NCBI RefSeq assembly: GCF_924101635.2
Contig: NZ_CAKMAA020000076.1
Span: forward strand, 1 to 51,741
Reading direction: 5' to 3'
From: Candidatus Nitrotoga sp. HW29
GTDB taxonomy: Bacteria > Pseudomonadota > Gammaproteobacteria > Burkholderiales > Gallionellaceae
DNA length: 51,741 nt
A model generated the notes under the pieces. The model was not told the origin of the DNA. It made no database searches and was given only the letters and a program-made list of their open reading frames with translations. Position 1 is the stretch's first letter; every line of letters begins with the position of its first letter. Below are positions 9,423 through 18,618 of this stretch, piece by piece. The translations under genes and the position numbers were made by a program.

Positions 9423-11006
9423 TTAGTGCCTACTTATAGCATCGGAACGATTCCACCATCCTCCCCCAAGTGCTTGGTATAAGGCTGCCGCATTGCCAAA
9501 GCGATTGGTTTGAGCCTGAATTAGATTAATTAATGATTGTTGATGGCTTTGTTCGGCTATCACCACGATTTGATAGCTAACATAGCCCAACTTGTATTGC
9601 TTGCGGGTAATATCAGCAGTTACTTTCAAGGCTTGTTCGGATCGTGCCGCAGCTTTCAAGAAATCGGCATCTGACTGAATGGTATGCAGCGTATCAGCCA
9701 CATTTTGGAAAGCAGTAATCACCACATTTCGATAATCTGCACTGGCCTGAACCAGACGCTCTCTTGCAGCGCGTTCCTTGGCTTTTAATGTCCCGCCATC
9801 AAACAACGTTTTAGAAATGCTTCCGAGCAACGAAAAAAAAGGACCACCGGTCTGAAACATCCAAGACGGGGTTGAAGCCATTCCTCCAATTGCACCGGTA
9901 ATTGCAAATTGCGGAAGTCGGCTGGCAATCGCTACCCCCACTTCCGCACTGGCCGAGTGTAATTGTTCTTGTGCGGCTCGAATATCGGGACGCTGTTCAA
10001 CAAGTTGCGAGGGAAGGCTTAATGGCAGCTCCTCCGGTAAATGAAGCGACCCGAGCTCAAATTTTTCTGGTACATCTTCATTGGGTAAATTGCCTGCCAG
10101 GGCGCGAATCAAATCGCGAGTTAGCTCAAGCTGCTTTTTCATTGGGATGAGTGCTTGCTCTGCCTGTGCCTTCACTGATTCTTGAGACGCCACATCAAGC
10201 TCGGCGATAAATCCAAGCTTAAGTTGTTGACGCATAATCTCGAGATTTTCATTGTAGGAATGAATGATTTTTTGCATTACCGCTATCTGGCTGCGTAACG
10301 ATGCTTCCTGCAAAGCAGCCGCTACAACATTTGTGGCAAGCGTGATGTAGGTAGCTTCCAATTGAAAATGCTGCGCATTTAATTGGGCTTGAAGCGATTC
10401 GACCTGCCGACGGTTAACACCAAACACATCCGGCACGTAACCAACCGTTAATTGCGCGACATGATAATTGTAATAAACGGGGCCAACAAATATTGGCCCC
10501 GCAGGATTCGAAGCGGTTTGGATATTCCGGCCGTTCCCCTGTAAACCTAATGCGTTCCCCCCATTGTTACCACTCAATTTGTTACGCGATGGAAAATAAC
10601 TGGCACTTATGGTGGGAAAGAAAAACCCCTCTTGCGCAATAACGTTTTGCTGCGACTGGCGCAATGCTGCTTGTGCAGATTGAATCGTCGGGCTGTTCTT
10701 GAAAGCTCGCTCAATTAATGAATTAATTTGCTGTGAACGAAACATCGTCCACCAGTCAAAAGGAATGGCGGCTGTTGCACTATATTTTTGCAACTCTCCA
10801 CCTTGACCTGATCCCACAGCAGTTTTTTGATGCGAAGACTGGGGAGCATAACTGGTAGCAAGCGGTGCTTCAGGCTTTTTGAAATCAGGGCCCATGGCGC
10901 AGCCGGTCAGCAATGTCGAAAACGCTAGTACAACCCAATAAAATGAGTGCTTCACTAAGCGTTTTTTAGTTACCCGCCTGATTATTCTGTGCTGCTTAAT
11001 TGCCAA
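9423..11006 (-). CDS. RND efflux outer-membrane lipoprotein channel (NodT/CusC-type OMF)
   Basis: A TolC-like outer-membrane channel of about 510-527 residues, first gene of the efflux operon. It has a lipobox LLTGC followed by AMGPDFKKPEAP, the standard opening of the NodT/OprM/CusC family, then two repeats of the OMF helical domain (for example NSPTIQSAQAALRQSQQNV and LPSQLVEQRPDIRAAQEQL). The frame begins at a TTG (11006). An internal GTG at 10955 would give a shorter, more typical lipoprotein signal (MKHSFYWVVLAF). Neither has a clear ribosome-binding site. The channel is of CusC/NodT type while the pump's TM4 is CzcA-like, so the operon is not a clean copy of either czcCBA or cusCBA. Confidence 0.88.
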   Translation of the reverse strand: MAIKQHRIIRRVTKKRLVKHSFYWVVLAFSTLLTGCAMGPDFKKPEAPLATSYAPQSSHQKTAVGSGQGGELQKYSATAAIPFDWWTMFRSQQINSLIERAFKNSPTIQSAQAALRQSQQNVIAQEGFFFPTISASYFPSRNKLSGNNGGNALGLQGNGRNIQTASNPAGPIFVGPVYYNYHVAQLTVGYVPDVFGVNRRQVESLQAQLNAQHFQLEATYITLATNVVAAALQEASLRSQIAVMQKIIHSYNENLEIMRQQLKLGFIAELDVASQESVKAQAEQALIPMKKQLELTRDLIRALAGNLPNEDVPEKFELGSLHLPEELPLSLPSQLVEQRPDIRAAQEQLHSASAEVGVAIASRLPQFAITGAIGGMASTPSWMFQTGGPFFSLLGSISKTLFDGGTLKAKERAARERLVQASADYRNVVITAFQNVADTLHTIQSDADFLKAAARSEQALKVTADITRKQYKLGYVSYQIVVIAEQSHQQSLINLIQAQTNRFGNAAALYQALGGGWWNRSDAISRH

Positions 11007-11560
11007 GGTCGGCCTGAATAAAATTTGATAGTTAACGATAATTTGAATGCTCTAGACATTCCCGACAAAAATCAGATCGAATTGGCTTTCTATGGAATAG
11101 CAATGAGTAATCAACTTCCCTCGGTAGAAAAGTAAATCCATTCGTTCTTTGATGGATGCTAAAAACAAATAGATTTTTGATTAACTATTTCTTGTTATTC
11201 ATCGTGCGCTTAACGAAAAACTGGCGCCACGTATCATATAAAGCCATCAAATTTATCGACACCTGATTTTCTAACTTGAACATTATAGTCGAAAGTACAT
11301 TTTTCCTCTTTATAAATAAGTTCATAACAAATTAAACAATTGTAGATTGTTGCGCACTGAACACTCACGTTCTTCATTAAGAATGGACTGAAGCTATTAA
11401 TCATATGTATTCCTCACATGTACAACCTCATATTTAGAGGTTGTATGCATGTACTTTTATTCTATTCAGAACATGAAATACACCATAAAACCCGCTTTAT
11501 TCATCGTGCTGTATTTTTCCAGATTGTCGATAATCGTTATAGCTCAGTGGAGTAACAATT
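11007..11560. other. divergent intergenic region between metal efflux and flagellar operons
   Basis: A 554-nt AT-rich spacer that should hold promoters for both divergent operons. A 99-codon frame (11449-11748) overlaps flhB in another frame and looks like a shadow. Apart from the inverted repeat at 11421-11445, listed separately, I see no RNA gene or recognisable operator. Confidence 0.5.
11421..11445. promoter_or_regulatory. 9-bp perfect inverted repeat upstream of flhB
   Basis: TACAACCTC, a 7-nt spacer ATATTTA, then GAGGTTGTA. It lies about 115 nt before the flhB ATG. It could be a dimeric regulator's operator or an RNA hairpin; no T-tract follows on the plus strand that would make it a good terminator. 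Confidence 0.4.
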
Positions 11561-12712
11561 ATGTCAGACGACAGCGATCTCGAAAAAACAGAAGAACCCT
11601 CACAGCGACGCCTGGATCAGGCTCGGGAAGAAGGTCAAGCAGCACGTTCGCGCGAATTATCAACTTTTTCCGTACTATTTGCAGGGGGCGCCGGACTATG
11701 GCTGATGGGTTCCACGCTATCTGCGCAACTGGTCAAGCTGTTGCATGACGGTCTCACGCTTGATGCCACACTGGCTTTCCATGACGATTTGTTGTTGCCA
11801 CGCTTGCACACGCTGTCACTGGAAGCTCTCGTAGCATTTCTACCTTTTTTATTGTTGCTATTTGTTACTGCCGCACTGTCCCCGTTGTTACTTAATGGTT
11901 GGATATTCAGCCTGAAGCCGCTACAACCCAGCCTTGCCAAACTCAATCCGATCACCGGCATAGGCCGCATGTTCTCAATTAATAGCCTGGTCGAACTGGG
12001 TAAGGCTATCGCCAAATCGCTGTTAGTAGGTGGAATAGGCGCATGGGCTATCTGGCACTATAAGGATTCGGTAATGATGTTGATAGCGGAGCCATTAACT
12101 ATGGCCTTGCCTCATTTAGGCCATCTCTTGTGGATGAGCTTCGTAACTATTATGGGGGGCTTGCTCTTAATTGCATCAGTGGATGTCCCCTTCCAATTGT
12201 GGGAACACAACAAAAAATTGAAGATGACCAAGGAAGAAGTGCGCAAGGAGGCAAGAGAATCCGAGGGTGATCCACAGGTCAAGGGACGCATTCGCAGTAT
12301 GCAACGCGAAATGGCACGCCGCCGTATGATGGCGAACATTCCAACAGCGGACGTAGTAGTGACCAATCCCACACACTATGCCGTAGCATTGAGTTACAGC
12401 GAAAAAGGCATGGGTGCACCGATCGTGGTAGCAAAAGGCTCTCATCTGCTCGCTGCACGCATCCGTGAAATTGCCGTACAGAATAATGTGCCTATCCTTG
12501 AAGCTCCTCCACTAGCGCGCGCCTTGCACAAACATACCGATTTGGGACAGGCCATCCCCGAAGCGTTATACAACGCCGTAGCAGAAGTATTGGCCTATGT
12601 GTATCAATTGCGCCGTTATCGTCAAGGCAATGGTGTCATGCCAGATGCGCCACATGATTTACCGGTGCCGCCACAGCTTGATCCCGCATCGGATGAGAAA
12701 GAATCTACATGA
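11561..12712 (+). CDS. flhB: FlhB, flagellar export substrate-specificity switch protein
   Basis: An inner-membrane component of the flagellar type III export gate that switches from rod/hook to filament substrates. At 383 residues it is the normal length. Seen here: the N-terminal EKTEEPSQRRLDQAREEGQ, four transmembrane segments, the cytoplasmic linker SEGDPQVKGRIRSMQREMARRR, and the autocleavage motif NPTH in VVVTNPTHYAVAL. The last codons overlap flhA by 4 nt (ATGA), so the two are translationally coupled. It is the first gene of the flhBAFG block. Confidence 0.97.
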   Translation: MSDDSDLEKTEEPSQRRLDQAREEGQAARSRELSTFSVLFAGGAGLWLMGSTLSAQLVKLLHDGLTLDATLAFHDDLLLPRLHTLSLEALVAFLPFLLLLFVTAALSPLLLNGWIFSLKPLQPSLAKLNPITGIGRMFSINSLVELGKAIAKSLLVGGIGAWAIWHYKDSVMMLIAEPLTMALPHLGHLLWMSFVTIMGGLLLIASVDVPFQLWEHNKKLKMTKEEVRKEARESEGDPQVKGRIRSMQREMARRRMMANIPTADVVVTNPTHYAVALSYSEKGMGAPIVVAKGSHLLAARIREIAVQNNVPILEAPPLARALHKHTDLGQAIPEALYNAVAEVLAYVYQLRRYRQGNGVMPDAPHDLPVPPQLDPASDEKEST

Positions 12713-14793
12713 TGGACTTATTAACCATACAAAATCTAATCAAGCGTATTGGCTTGCGCAGCATAGCCGGGCCACTACTGATTGTGATGATTCTGGCGAT
12801 GATGGTGTTGCCGTTGCCGCCAATTTTGCTTGATATTTTATTCACCTTCAATATTGCAATCGCTGTTATGGTTTTGCTGGTAAGCATGCATACCATCAAG
12901 ATTCTGGATTTCGCTGTATTTCCAACTGTCCTGCTAATTACCACATTGCTGCGCCTTTCACTCAACGTAGCTTCCACTCGTGTGGTACTGCTGGAAGGCC
13001 ATACCGGCCCCGGAGCTGCCGGCCAAGTGATCGAAGCATTCGGTCACTTCCTGGTGGGTGGCAATTATGCCGTCGGCATAGTCGTGTTCATCATTCTGGT
13101 GGTGATTAACTTTGTAGTGATTACCAAAGGTGCAGGACGCATCGCTGAAGTGGGAGCACGCTTCACATTGGATGCAATGCCGGGCAAGCAGATGGCGATC
13201 GATGCCGATTTGAATGCCGGGCTGATTGGCGAAGAAGAGGCACGGCGACGGCGTGCTGTTATTTCACAGGAAGCGGATTTTTATGGCTCAATGGATGGAG
13301 CCAGCAAATTCGTACGGGGCGATGCAATAGCCGGCATTATCATCATCTTTATCAATGTCATCGGCGGGTTAATCATTGGCGTATTTCAACATAATCTGGA
13401 CATTGCTACTGCCGCCAACAACTATACCCTGCTAGCCATCGGCGATGGTTTGGTGGCGCAAATTCCGGCACTGGTTATCTCCACAGCCGCCGGCATGATG
13501 GTGAGCCGTGTCTCAACGGAAGAAAATATTAGCCAACAAATCGTGGGGCAATTATTTAGCCAACCACAGGTACTCGTTTTAACTGCGGGCATTATCGGCA
13601 TGCTGGGTCTTATCCCCAACATGCCACACTTCTCTTTCTTGTTGCTAGCCGGTGCTTTGGGCGGCATCGCTTATTTCATCATTCAGCGCAGCAAAACAAT
13701 TGAACAAAAGCCTGAAACTGTAAGCATTGAAATGCCTCCAGCAGAAACGAATGAAGCGAGCTGGGAAGATGTGTCTCAAGTGGACATACTGGGACTGGAA
13801 GTCGGATATCGTCTTATCACATTGGTTGATAAAGCGCAGGACGGTGATCTATTGCGACGCATTAAGGGAATACGCAAAAAATTTACCCATGACGTCGGAT
13901 TCTTGCCGCCTGCAGTACATATCCGCGACAACCTTGACCTGCGTCCGAATACGTACCGCATTACCCTAAAAGGGGTGGAAATTGGTACGGGCGACGCTTT
14001 TCCCAATATGCATCTGGCAATTAACCCCGGCAGCGTCAGCGGTACGTTACCCGGTACTCAAACACAAGATCCGGCATTTGGCCTACCCGCTATCTGGATA
14101 GAAACAGCGACACGCGAACAGGCACAGTCTATGGGCTATACGGTGGTTGATGCCAGCACGGTTATCGCCACTCATCTCAGCCACCTTATCCATACCCACT
14201 CCGCTGAATTATTGGGTAGGCAGGAATTACAGCAATTGTTCGATCATTTAAGCAAGCTGTCACCCAAGTTGACTGAAGATCTTATTCCCAAATTGCTGCC
14301 GCTTTCTACAGTACAGAAAGTGATGCAGAACTTGCTCGACGAAGGCATGCATATTCGTGACATGCGCACCATATTGGAAACATTGGCCGAGTACGCCACT
14401 CAAACACAGGATGCGCACCATCTTACCGCCCTAGTACGTGTCGCGCTGGGCCCGGCCATCGTGCAGCAATTCTACCCCGCAGCGCAAGAATTGCAGGTTA
14501 TCGGCATGGATAAAGAGCTGGAATATATTTTGATGCAAGCCATGCAGACAGGTGGCAACAATTTGGCTATCGAACCCGGATTGGCCGATACGCTTCTGCG
14601 TGAAGCGCGAACTGCCGCACAGTTACAAGAGCAGTTAGGACTACCCACAGTGCTTCTGGTACCGGGACAGTTACGCGATTTGCTGGCACGTTTTCTAAAA
14701 CGCGCGCTACCGCAACTGAAAGTAATTTCGCATGAGGAAGTGCCCGGCTTCAAAGCAGTACGGGTAACTTCAATGGTAGGAGGAAGAGCATGA
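12709..14793 (+). CDS. flhA: FlhA, flagellar type III export gate protein
   Basis: The nonameric export-gate protein of the flagellar secretion system, 694 residues as usual. It has an N-terminal half with about eight transmembrane helices, including the conserved FHIPEP-family region (GAGRIAEVGARFTLDAMPGKQMAIDADL read in segments) and FYGSMDGASKFVRGDAIAG. A C-terminal cytoplasmic chaperone-docking domain starts near residue 340 (DILGLEVGYRLITLVD). Two adjacent ATG codons (12709, 12712) overlap the flhB stop. The gene ends in a 4-nt overlap with flhF. Confidence 0.97.
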   Translation: MMDLLTIQNLIKRIGLRSIAGPLLIVMILAMMVLPLPPILLDILFTFNIAIAVMVLLVSMHTIKILDFAVFPTVLLITTLLRLSLNVASTRVVLLEGHTGPGAAGQVIEAFGHFLVGGNYAVGIVVFIILVVINFVVITKGAGRIAEVGARFTLDAMPGKQMAIDADLNAGLIGEEEARRRRAVISQEADFYGSMDGASKFVRGDAIAGIIIIFINVIGGLIIGVFQHNLDIATAANNYTLLAIGDGLVAQIPALVISTAAGMMVSRVSTEENISQQIVGQLFSQPQVLVLTAGIIGMLGLIPNMPHFSFLLLAGALGGIAYFIIQRSKTIEQKPETVSIEMPPAETNEASWEDVSQVDILGLEVGYRLITLVDKAQDGDLLRRIKGIRKKFTHDVGFLPPAVHIRDNLDLRPNTYRITLKGVEIGTGDAFPNMHLAINPGSVSGTLPGTQTQDPAFGLPAIWIETATREQAQSMGYTVVDASTVIATHLSHLIHTHSAELLGRQELQQLFDHLSKLSPKLTEDLIPKLLPLSTVQKVMQNLLDEGMHIRDMRTILETLAEYATQTQDAHHLTALVRVALGPAIVQQFYPAAQELQVIGMDKELEYILMQAMQTGGNNLAIEPGLADTLLREARTAAQLQEQLGLPTVLLVPGQLRDLLARFLKRALPQLKVISHEEVPGFKAVRVTSMVGGRA

Positions 14794-16004
14794 ACATGAA
14801 AAAATATGTGGCGGCAACTTCGCGCGAAGCATTACGGCTGATACGCATTGAAATGGGTGCTGATGCGGTTATTCTATCCAACCGTAAAGTGGGCGATGGA
14901 GTCGAAATTATGGCACTGGCCAGCGCAGAGTTTGCCCAGTTAACACATGAGCCGCAACAATCCCCGCCCGTACCAACTCGAGCGGCGACAGTGACACAAA
15001 AGCGCGCACCCGTCGCAGTTATGGCCGAGCCTGCATTACCATCCATCTCAACAATGCAAATGGAACAACAAGGCATTCTCAGTGAAATCAAGTTCATGCG
15101 TAATATGATGCAGGAACAGATGGACTGCCTATCATGGTCGGACAGGCAGCAACGCGACCCTCAACGCACTCGTATGTTGCGCGATCTGCTGAATGCCGGA
15201 TTTAGCCCCGCCCTGTCGCGCCAAATGATAGACAAAATGCCCGCCAAGGCCAATATGGAATGGATACGTCAGGTGCTGGGAAACAACTTGCGTATCGCCA
15301 CAAAGCAAGAAGATTTAATCGTACGCGGCGGCGTAGTTGCATTAATAGGTCCCACCGGTGTTGGAAAAACTACGACCACGGCTAAACTGGCGGCACGTGC
15401 GGTGGTCCGTTATGGTGCAGACAAGGTGGCATTACTCACCACTGACAGTTACCGAATTGGTGCACATGAGCAATTACGCATTTATGGCAAAATACTTGGC
15501 GTGGCAGTACATACCGTACGCGATACCGAAGATTTACGCCTCACCCTATCCGGCCTGAGGCAAAAACATTTGGTACTGATTGACACCATTGGCATGGGGC
15601 AGCGCGATAGTCGCATGGCAGCGCAAGCGGAAATGTTCAATGCAACTGGCGTACAGCGCCTGTTGTTGCTTAATGCTACCAGTAACGGCGACACACTAAA
15701 TGATGTGGTGTGCATGTACAACGGTGCCGGGGTCATTGGCTGTATCCCCACGAAATTGGACGAAGCGGTAACCTTCGGTACGGTGCTGGATGTAGCAATG
15801 CGCCACAAATTAATATTACACTACATCGCCAATGGACAACGGGTACCAGAAGACTTGCACGAAGTAAACATGGAATATTTATTGCATCGTGCCTTCAAAC
15901 AATCGGCCAAAGCAGCTCCATTCGCTTTGCATGAACTGGAGTTCCCTGCGCTGATGGCGGGGGTAGGTGCGGCACCTGTAATGCGGGAGGAATATGCAAA
16001 TTGA
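14790..16004 (+). CDS. flhF: FlhF, SRP-type GTPase for flagellar placement
   Basis: A signal-recognition-particle-family GTPase that recruits early flagellar parts to the cell pole. In its 404 residues the start MKKYVAATSREALRLIR is typical of FlhF. A variable B domain is followed by an NG domain with P-loop GPTGVGKTTTTAKLAA, the TTDSYRIGAHEQL motif, the DTIGMGQRDSR region (G3) and TKLDEAVTFGTVL (G4 and after). It overlaps flhA by 4 nt and the following flhG by 11 nt. Together with FlhG this suggests polar flagella with controlled number. Confidence 0.96.
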   Translation: MNMKKYVAATSREALRLIRIEMGADAVILSNRKVGDGVEIMALASAEFAQLTHEPQQSPPVPTRAATVTQKRAPVAVMAEPALPSISTMQMEQQGILSEIKFMRNMMQEQMDCLSWSDRQQRDPQRTRMLRDLLNAGFSPALSRQMIDKMPAKANMEWIRQVLGNNLRIATKQEDLIVRGGVVALIGPTGVGKTTTTAKLAARAVVRYGADKVALLTTDSYRIGAHEQLRIYGKILGVAVHTVRDTEDLRLTLSGLRQKHLVLIDTIGMGQRDSRMAAQAEMFNATGVQRLLLLNATSNGDTLNDVVCMYNGAGVIGCIPTKLDEAVTFGTVLDVAMRHKLILHYIANGQRVPEDLHEVNMEYLLHRAFKQSAKAAPFALHELEFPALMAGVGAAPVMREEYAN

Positions 16005-16890
16005 ACGCGTAGCTGATCAAGCTGAAGGATTACGCCGTCTGTTGGTTCGTGCTTCCACACGTGTGATCACGGTGGCCGCTGCCCGTACGGGTTTCGGGGC
16101 AACCAGTGTGGTAGTGAATCTGGCTACGGCCCTGGCACACGCCGGTAAAGAGGTGCTCATACTGGACGAAAGTCCGTCACACGACAATGTTAGTAATATG
16201 CTTGCGCTTAAACCGCATCATGACTTGTTGCACGCTGTACAACACGGAAAGACGATGCGCGATATTATGCTGCATGATAGCCCACAGAATATACGCATAT
16301 TACCTGTAGCACGTGCCATTCAAGCATTGCCAACCTTGTGTACGCAAAAACGCGAGTATTTATTGGAAAGTTTGGCGGAAGTATCCTGTGATGTTGATGT
16401 TGTACTGGTGGATGCAACAACCTATAGAGAGCCGGATATTACCGGTAGCCTGGCACCCAATCAGCCGCTACTACTCGTACTGAACTCCACTCCTTCTGCT
16501 ATTACTGAAAGTTATGCCTTGATCAAGCGCATGGCCATGCAGGATGGACGCCAGCACTTTGGAATTATTGTTAACAAGGCATGCAATGAACAAGCGGCAC
16601 GTCTTATATTTGGTAACGTAGCACAAGTGGCACGCCAACATTTGCAGGTATGCGTGGAATATCTAGGTTATATTCCGTTTGATGACAAACTCAAACGTGC
16701 GACACAATTATGTCGTCCTGTTTCTGATGTATTTCCAACTGCACGGTCTGCGCTGGCATTTGGCGAACTGGGACGCAACCTGATGTTGCTGCCCGCTGCG
16801 GACAAGGAGGAGGCAGGAAGTCTGCCCAGTATTATGCAGCGCTTGATTCGGCAAGTAGGAACAGAATTAAGGCATACGCAACTATATTAA
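15994..16890 (+). CDS. flhG: FlhG/FleN-like MinD-family protein with degenerate P-loop
   Basis: A 298-residue MinD/ParA-fold protein located where FlhG (FleN, flagellar number regulator) is expected, overlapping flhF by 11 nt, with a GGGAGGAAT ribosome-binding site. The fold is visible from VVVNLATALAHAGKEVLILD and the domain continues to VEYLGYIPFD. The deviant Walker A region reads AARTGFGATSVVV, with no conserved Lys at the position used by KGGVGKT. ATP-driven cycling as in canonical FlhG is therefore doubtful. Betaproteobacterial FlhG-like proteins are known to diverge here, so the change need not mean loss of function in flagellar control. Confidence 0.85.
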   Translation: MQIERVADQAEGLRRLLVRASTRVITVAAARTGFGATSVVVNLATALAHAGKEVLILDESPSHDNVSNMLALKPHHDLLHAVQHGKTMRDIMLHDSPQNIRILPVARAIQALPTLCTQKREYLLESLAEVSCDVDVVLVDATTYREPDITGSLAPNQPLLLVLNSTPSAITESYALIKRMAMQDGRQHFGIIVNKACNEQAARLIFGNVAQVARQHLQVCVEYLGYIPFDDKLKRATQLCRPVSDVFPTARSALAFGELGRNLMLLPAADKEEAGSLPSIMQRLIRQVGTELRHTQLY

Positions 16891-17160
16891 TATATGAAAA
16901 ATATCTCTATGCATCAAACAACGCTTTGATATAACATCATTTAAAATATTTAATAACAGTATATATGACGCTAAACTTTCACATTACAACATGTTTTATT
17001 GAATCCATTCTTTCCGCAAAAACAGGAGGTCGTAAGCTTTAAATAAAGCATTTTTGACTTTCGTTTCACCCAAGCGGCCCTGTATTGAGCTTATTGAAAC
17101 GAGCATGATGTTTGCTACAGCTATACTTCCATAATCAATATAAATTCAATAACAAATATT

Positions 17161-17871
17161 ATGTACACAGCAAGCGGATTAAGTGACAAGGAACAATGCA
17201 TCAAAGAATATGCGCCACTAGTAAAGCGTATTGCACACCATTTGATGGTGCGACTGCCCAGCAGCATAGTAGTAGATGACCTTATACAGGCTGGCATGAT
17301 GGGCCTTCTGGAGGCAGCTGGACGCTATGATGAGTTGCGTGGCGCACAGTTTGAAACTTATGCCTCGCAACGTATCCGCGGTTCGATGCTGGACGAATTG
17401 CGCCAAGCCGATTGGATGCCGCGCAGCTTGCGCCGTGATATGCGCCGAATTGAAGCGGCAATCAACAAACTACAGCAACGCTTGGGCAAACCACCTACCG
17501 AAACAGAACTTGCTCAAGAGTTGGGCATGCCGCTGACCGAGTATCAGCATATGTTATTCACGTCGCGTGGCGCACAATTGGTTTATTACGAGGATTTTCA
17601 CAGTGAGGGTGAAGAGGATTTCTTTGAGCGTTATGATTTTGATAGCGATGCCAATCCACTCGAAGTATTGCAAGATGAACGTTTTCGGAATGCCTTGATT
17701 CAGGCCATCGCAAATTTGCCGGAACGTGAGCGTATGTTAATGGGCATGCATTATGAGCAGGATATGAACTTGCGCGAAATCGGTGAGGTGATGGGCGTCA
17801 GCGAATCGCGAGTGTGCCAATTGCACAGCCAAGCGGTTGCGCGGTTGCGCAGTTCGTTAAAAGGGCATTAA
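17161..17871 (+). CDS. fliA: FliA, flagellar sigma factor (sigma-28)
   Basis: An RNA polymerase sigma factor for late flagellar and motility genes. In 236 residues, sigma region 2 (YAPLVKRIAHHLMVRLPSS, DDLIQAGMMGLLEAAGRYD, FETYASQRIRGSMLDELRQ), region 3 (PRSLRRDMRRIEAAINKLQ) and region 4 with the helix-turn-helix LREIGEVMGVSESRVCQLHS are all present. A 270-nt AT-rich spacer separates it from flhG, so it may have its own promoter. The stator genes follow after 3 nt. I see no good ribosome-binding site before the ATG. Confidence 0.97.
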   Translation: MYTASGLSDKEQCIKEYAPLVKRIAHHLMVRLPSSIVVDDLIQAGMMGLLEAAGRYDELRGAQFETYASQRIRGSMLDELRQADWMPRSLRRDMRRIEAAINKLQQRLGKPPTETELAQELGMPLTEYQHMLFTSRGAQLVYYEDFHSEGEEDFFERYDFDSDANPLEVLQDERFRNALIQAIANLPERERMLMGMHYEQDMNLREIGEVMGVSESRVCQLHSQAVARLRSSLKGH

Positions 17872-17874
17872 TTA

Positions 17875-18615
17875 ATGGACAAGCTTAGCTTAGCCGGCCT
17901 CTTGCTTGGCCTGGGCGGTATCTTGGGCGGGCAATTACTTGAAGGCGGTGAGCTATCCATTCTTTTTCAGGGTGCGGCTTTCCTCATCGTGTTCGGCGGT
18001 ACGCTGGGTGCTGTGATGCTACAGAGCCCGCTAAATGTTTTTTTAGCGGGAATCAAAATGAGTCGTTGGGTATTCGTTACACCCAAGTTATCCCCGCAGA
18101 AATTAATCTATCAAATTACCGGTTGGAGCAAACAGGCACGCAAGGACGGCATACTGACTCTGGAACCGCATATTGCCAGAAGCAACGATTTATTCGTAAA
18201 AAAGGGACTTCAACTGCTGGTGGATGGCAATAGTGCAGAAAAAATTCGAGAGGCACTGGAGATCGATAATCATACGTATGAACAATTGCGATTCCAGTCT
18301 GCACGTATATGGGAATCCGCAGCAGGTTACGCGCCGACTATCGGCATTCTAGGCGCTGTACTTGGATTGATACACGTCATGCAGAGTCTGGGCGAACCGT
18401 CGAAACTGGGGGCAGGCATTGCGGTTGCATTTATTTCTACCATTTACGGTGTGGGACTTGCGAATCTGGTTTTTTTGCCTATGGCCAATAAATTAAAAAT
18501 GTTAATCCTACAACAAATAATAATGCGTGAAATATTGGTAGATGGGCTGGCTGCCATCGCCAGTGGTGAAAACTCACGTTTCATCGAAAGCAAATTGCAG
18601 GGATTTATCCCTTAA
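17875..18615 (+). CDS. motC: flagellar motor stator protein, MotA family (MotC-type)
   Basis: An inner-membrane stator subunit which, with the MotB-type protein encoded 3 nt later, makes the ion channel that drives the motor. It has 246 residues. The N-terminal segment LAGLLLGLGGILGGQLLEGG is followed by FQGAAFLIVFGGTLGAVML, a cytoplasmic loop, and GYAPTIGILGAVLGLIHVMQ with GAGIAVAFISTIYGVGLANL, the MotA/TolQ/ExbB signature. Its place after fliA and lack of the long MotA tail fit the MotC paralogue class; no other motA is in the window. Confidence 0.9.
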   Translation: MDKLSLAGLLLGLGGILGGQLLEGGELSILFQGAAFLIVFGGTLGAVMLQSPLNVFLAGIKMSRWVFVTPKLSPQKLIYQITGWSKQARKDGILTLEPHIARSNDLFVKKGLQLLVDGNSAEKIREALEIDNHTYEQLRFQSARIWESAAGYAPTIGILGAVLGLIHVMQSLGEPSKLGAGIAVAFISTIYGVGLANLVFLPMANKLKMLILQQIIMREILVDGLAAIASGENSRFIESKLQGFIP

Positions 18616-18618
18616 ACC

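Noticed and set aside
11530-11560. tRNA-like string ATAGCTCAGTGGAG before flhB
   Set aside because: It resembles a tRNA D-arm box by chance; no cloverleaf, anticodon stem or T-arm can be formed around it.
11449-11748. 99-codon plus-strand frame before flhB
   Set aside because: It overlaps the start of flhB in another frame, and flhB is certain.
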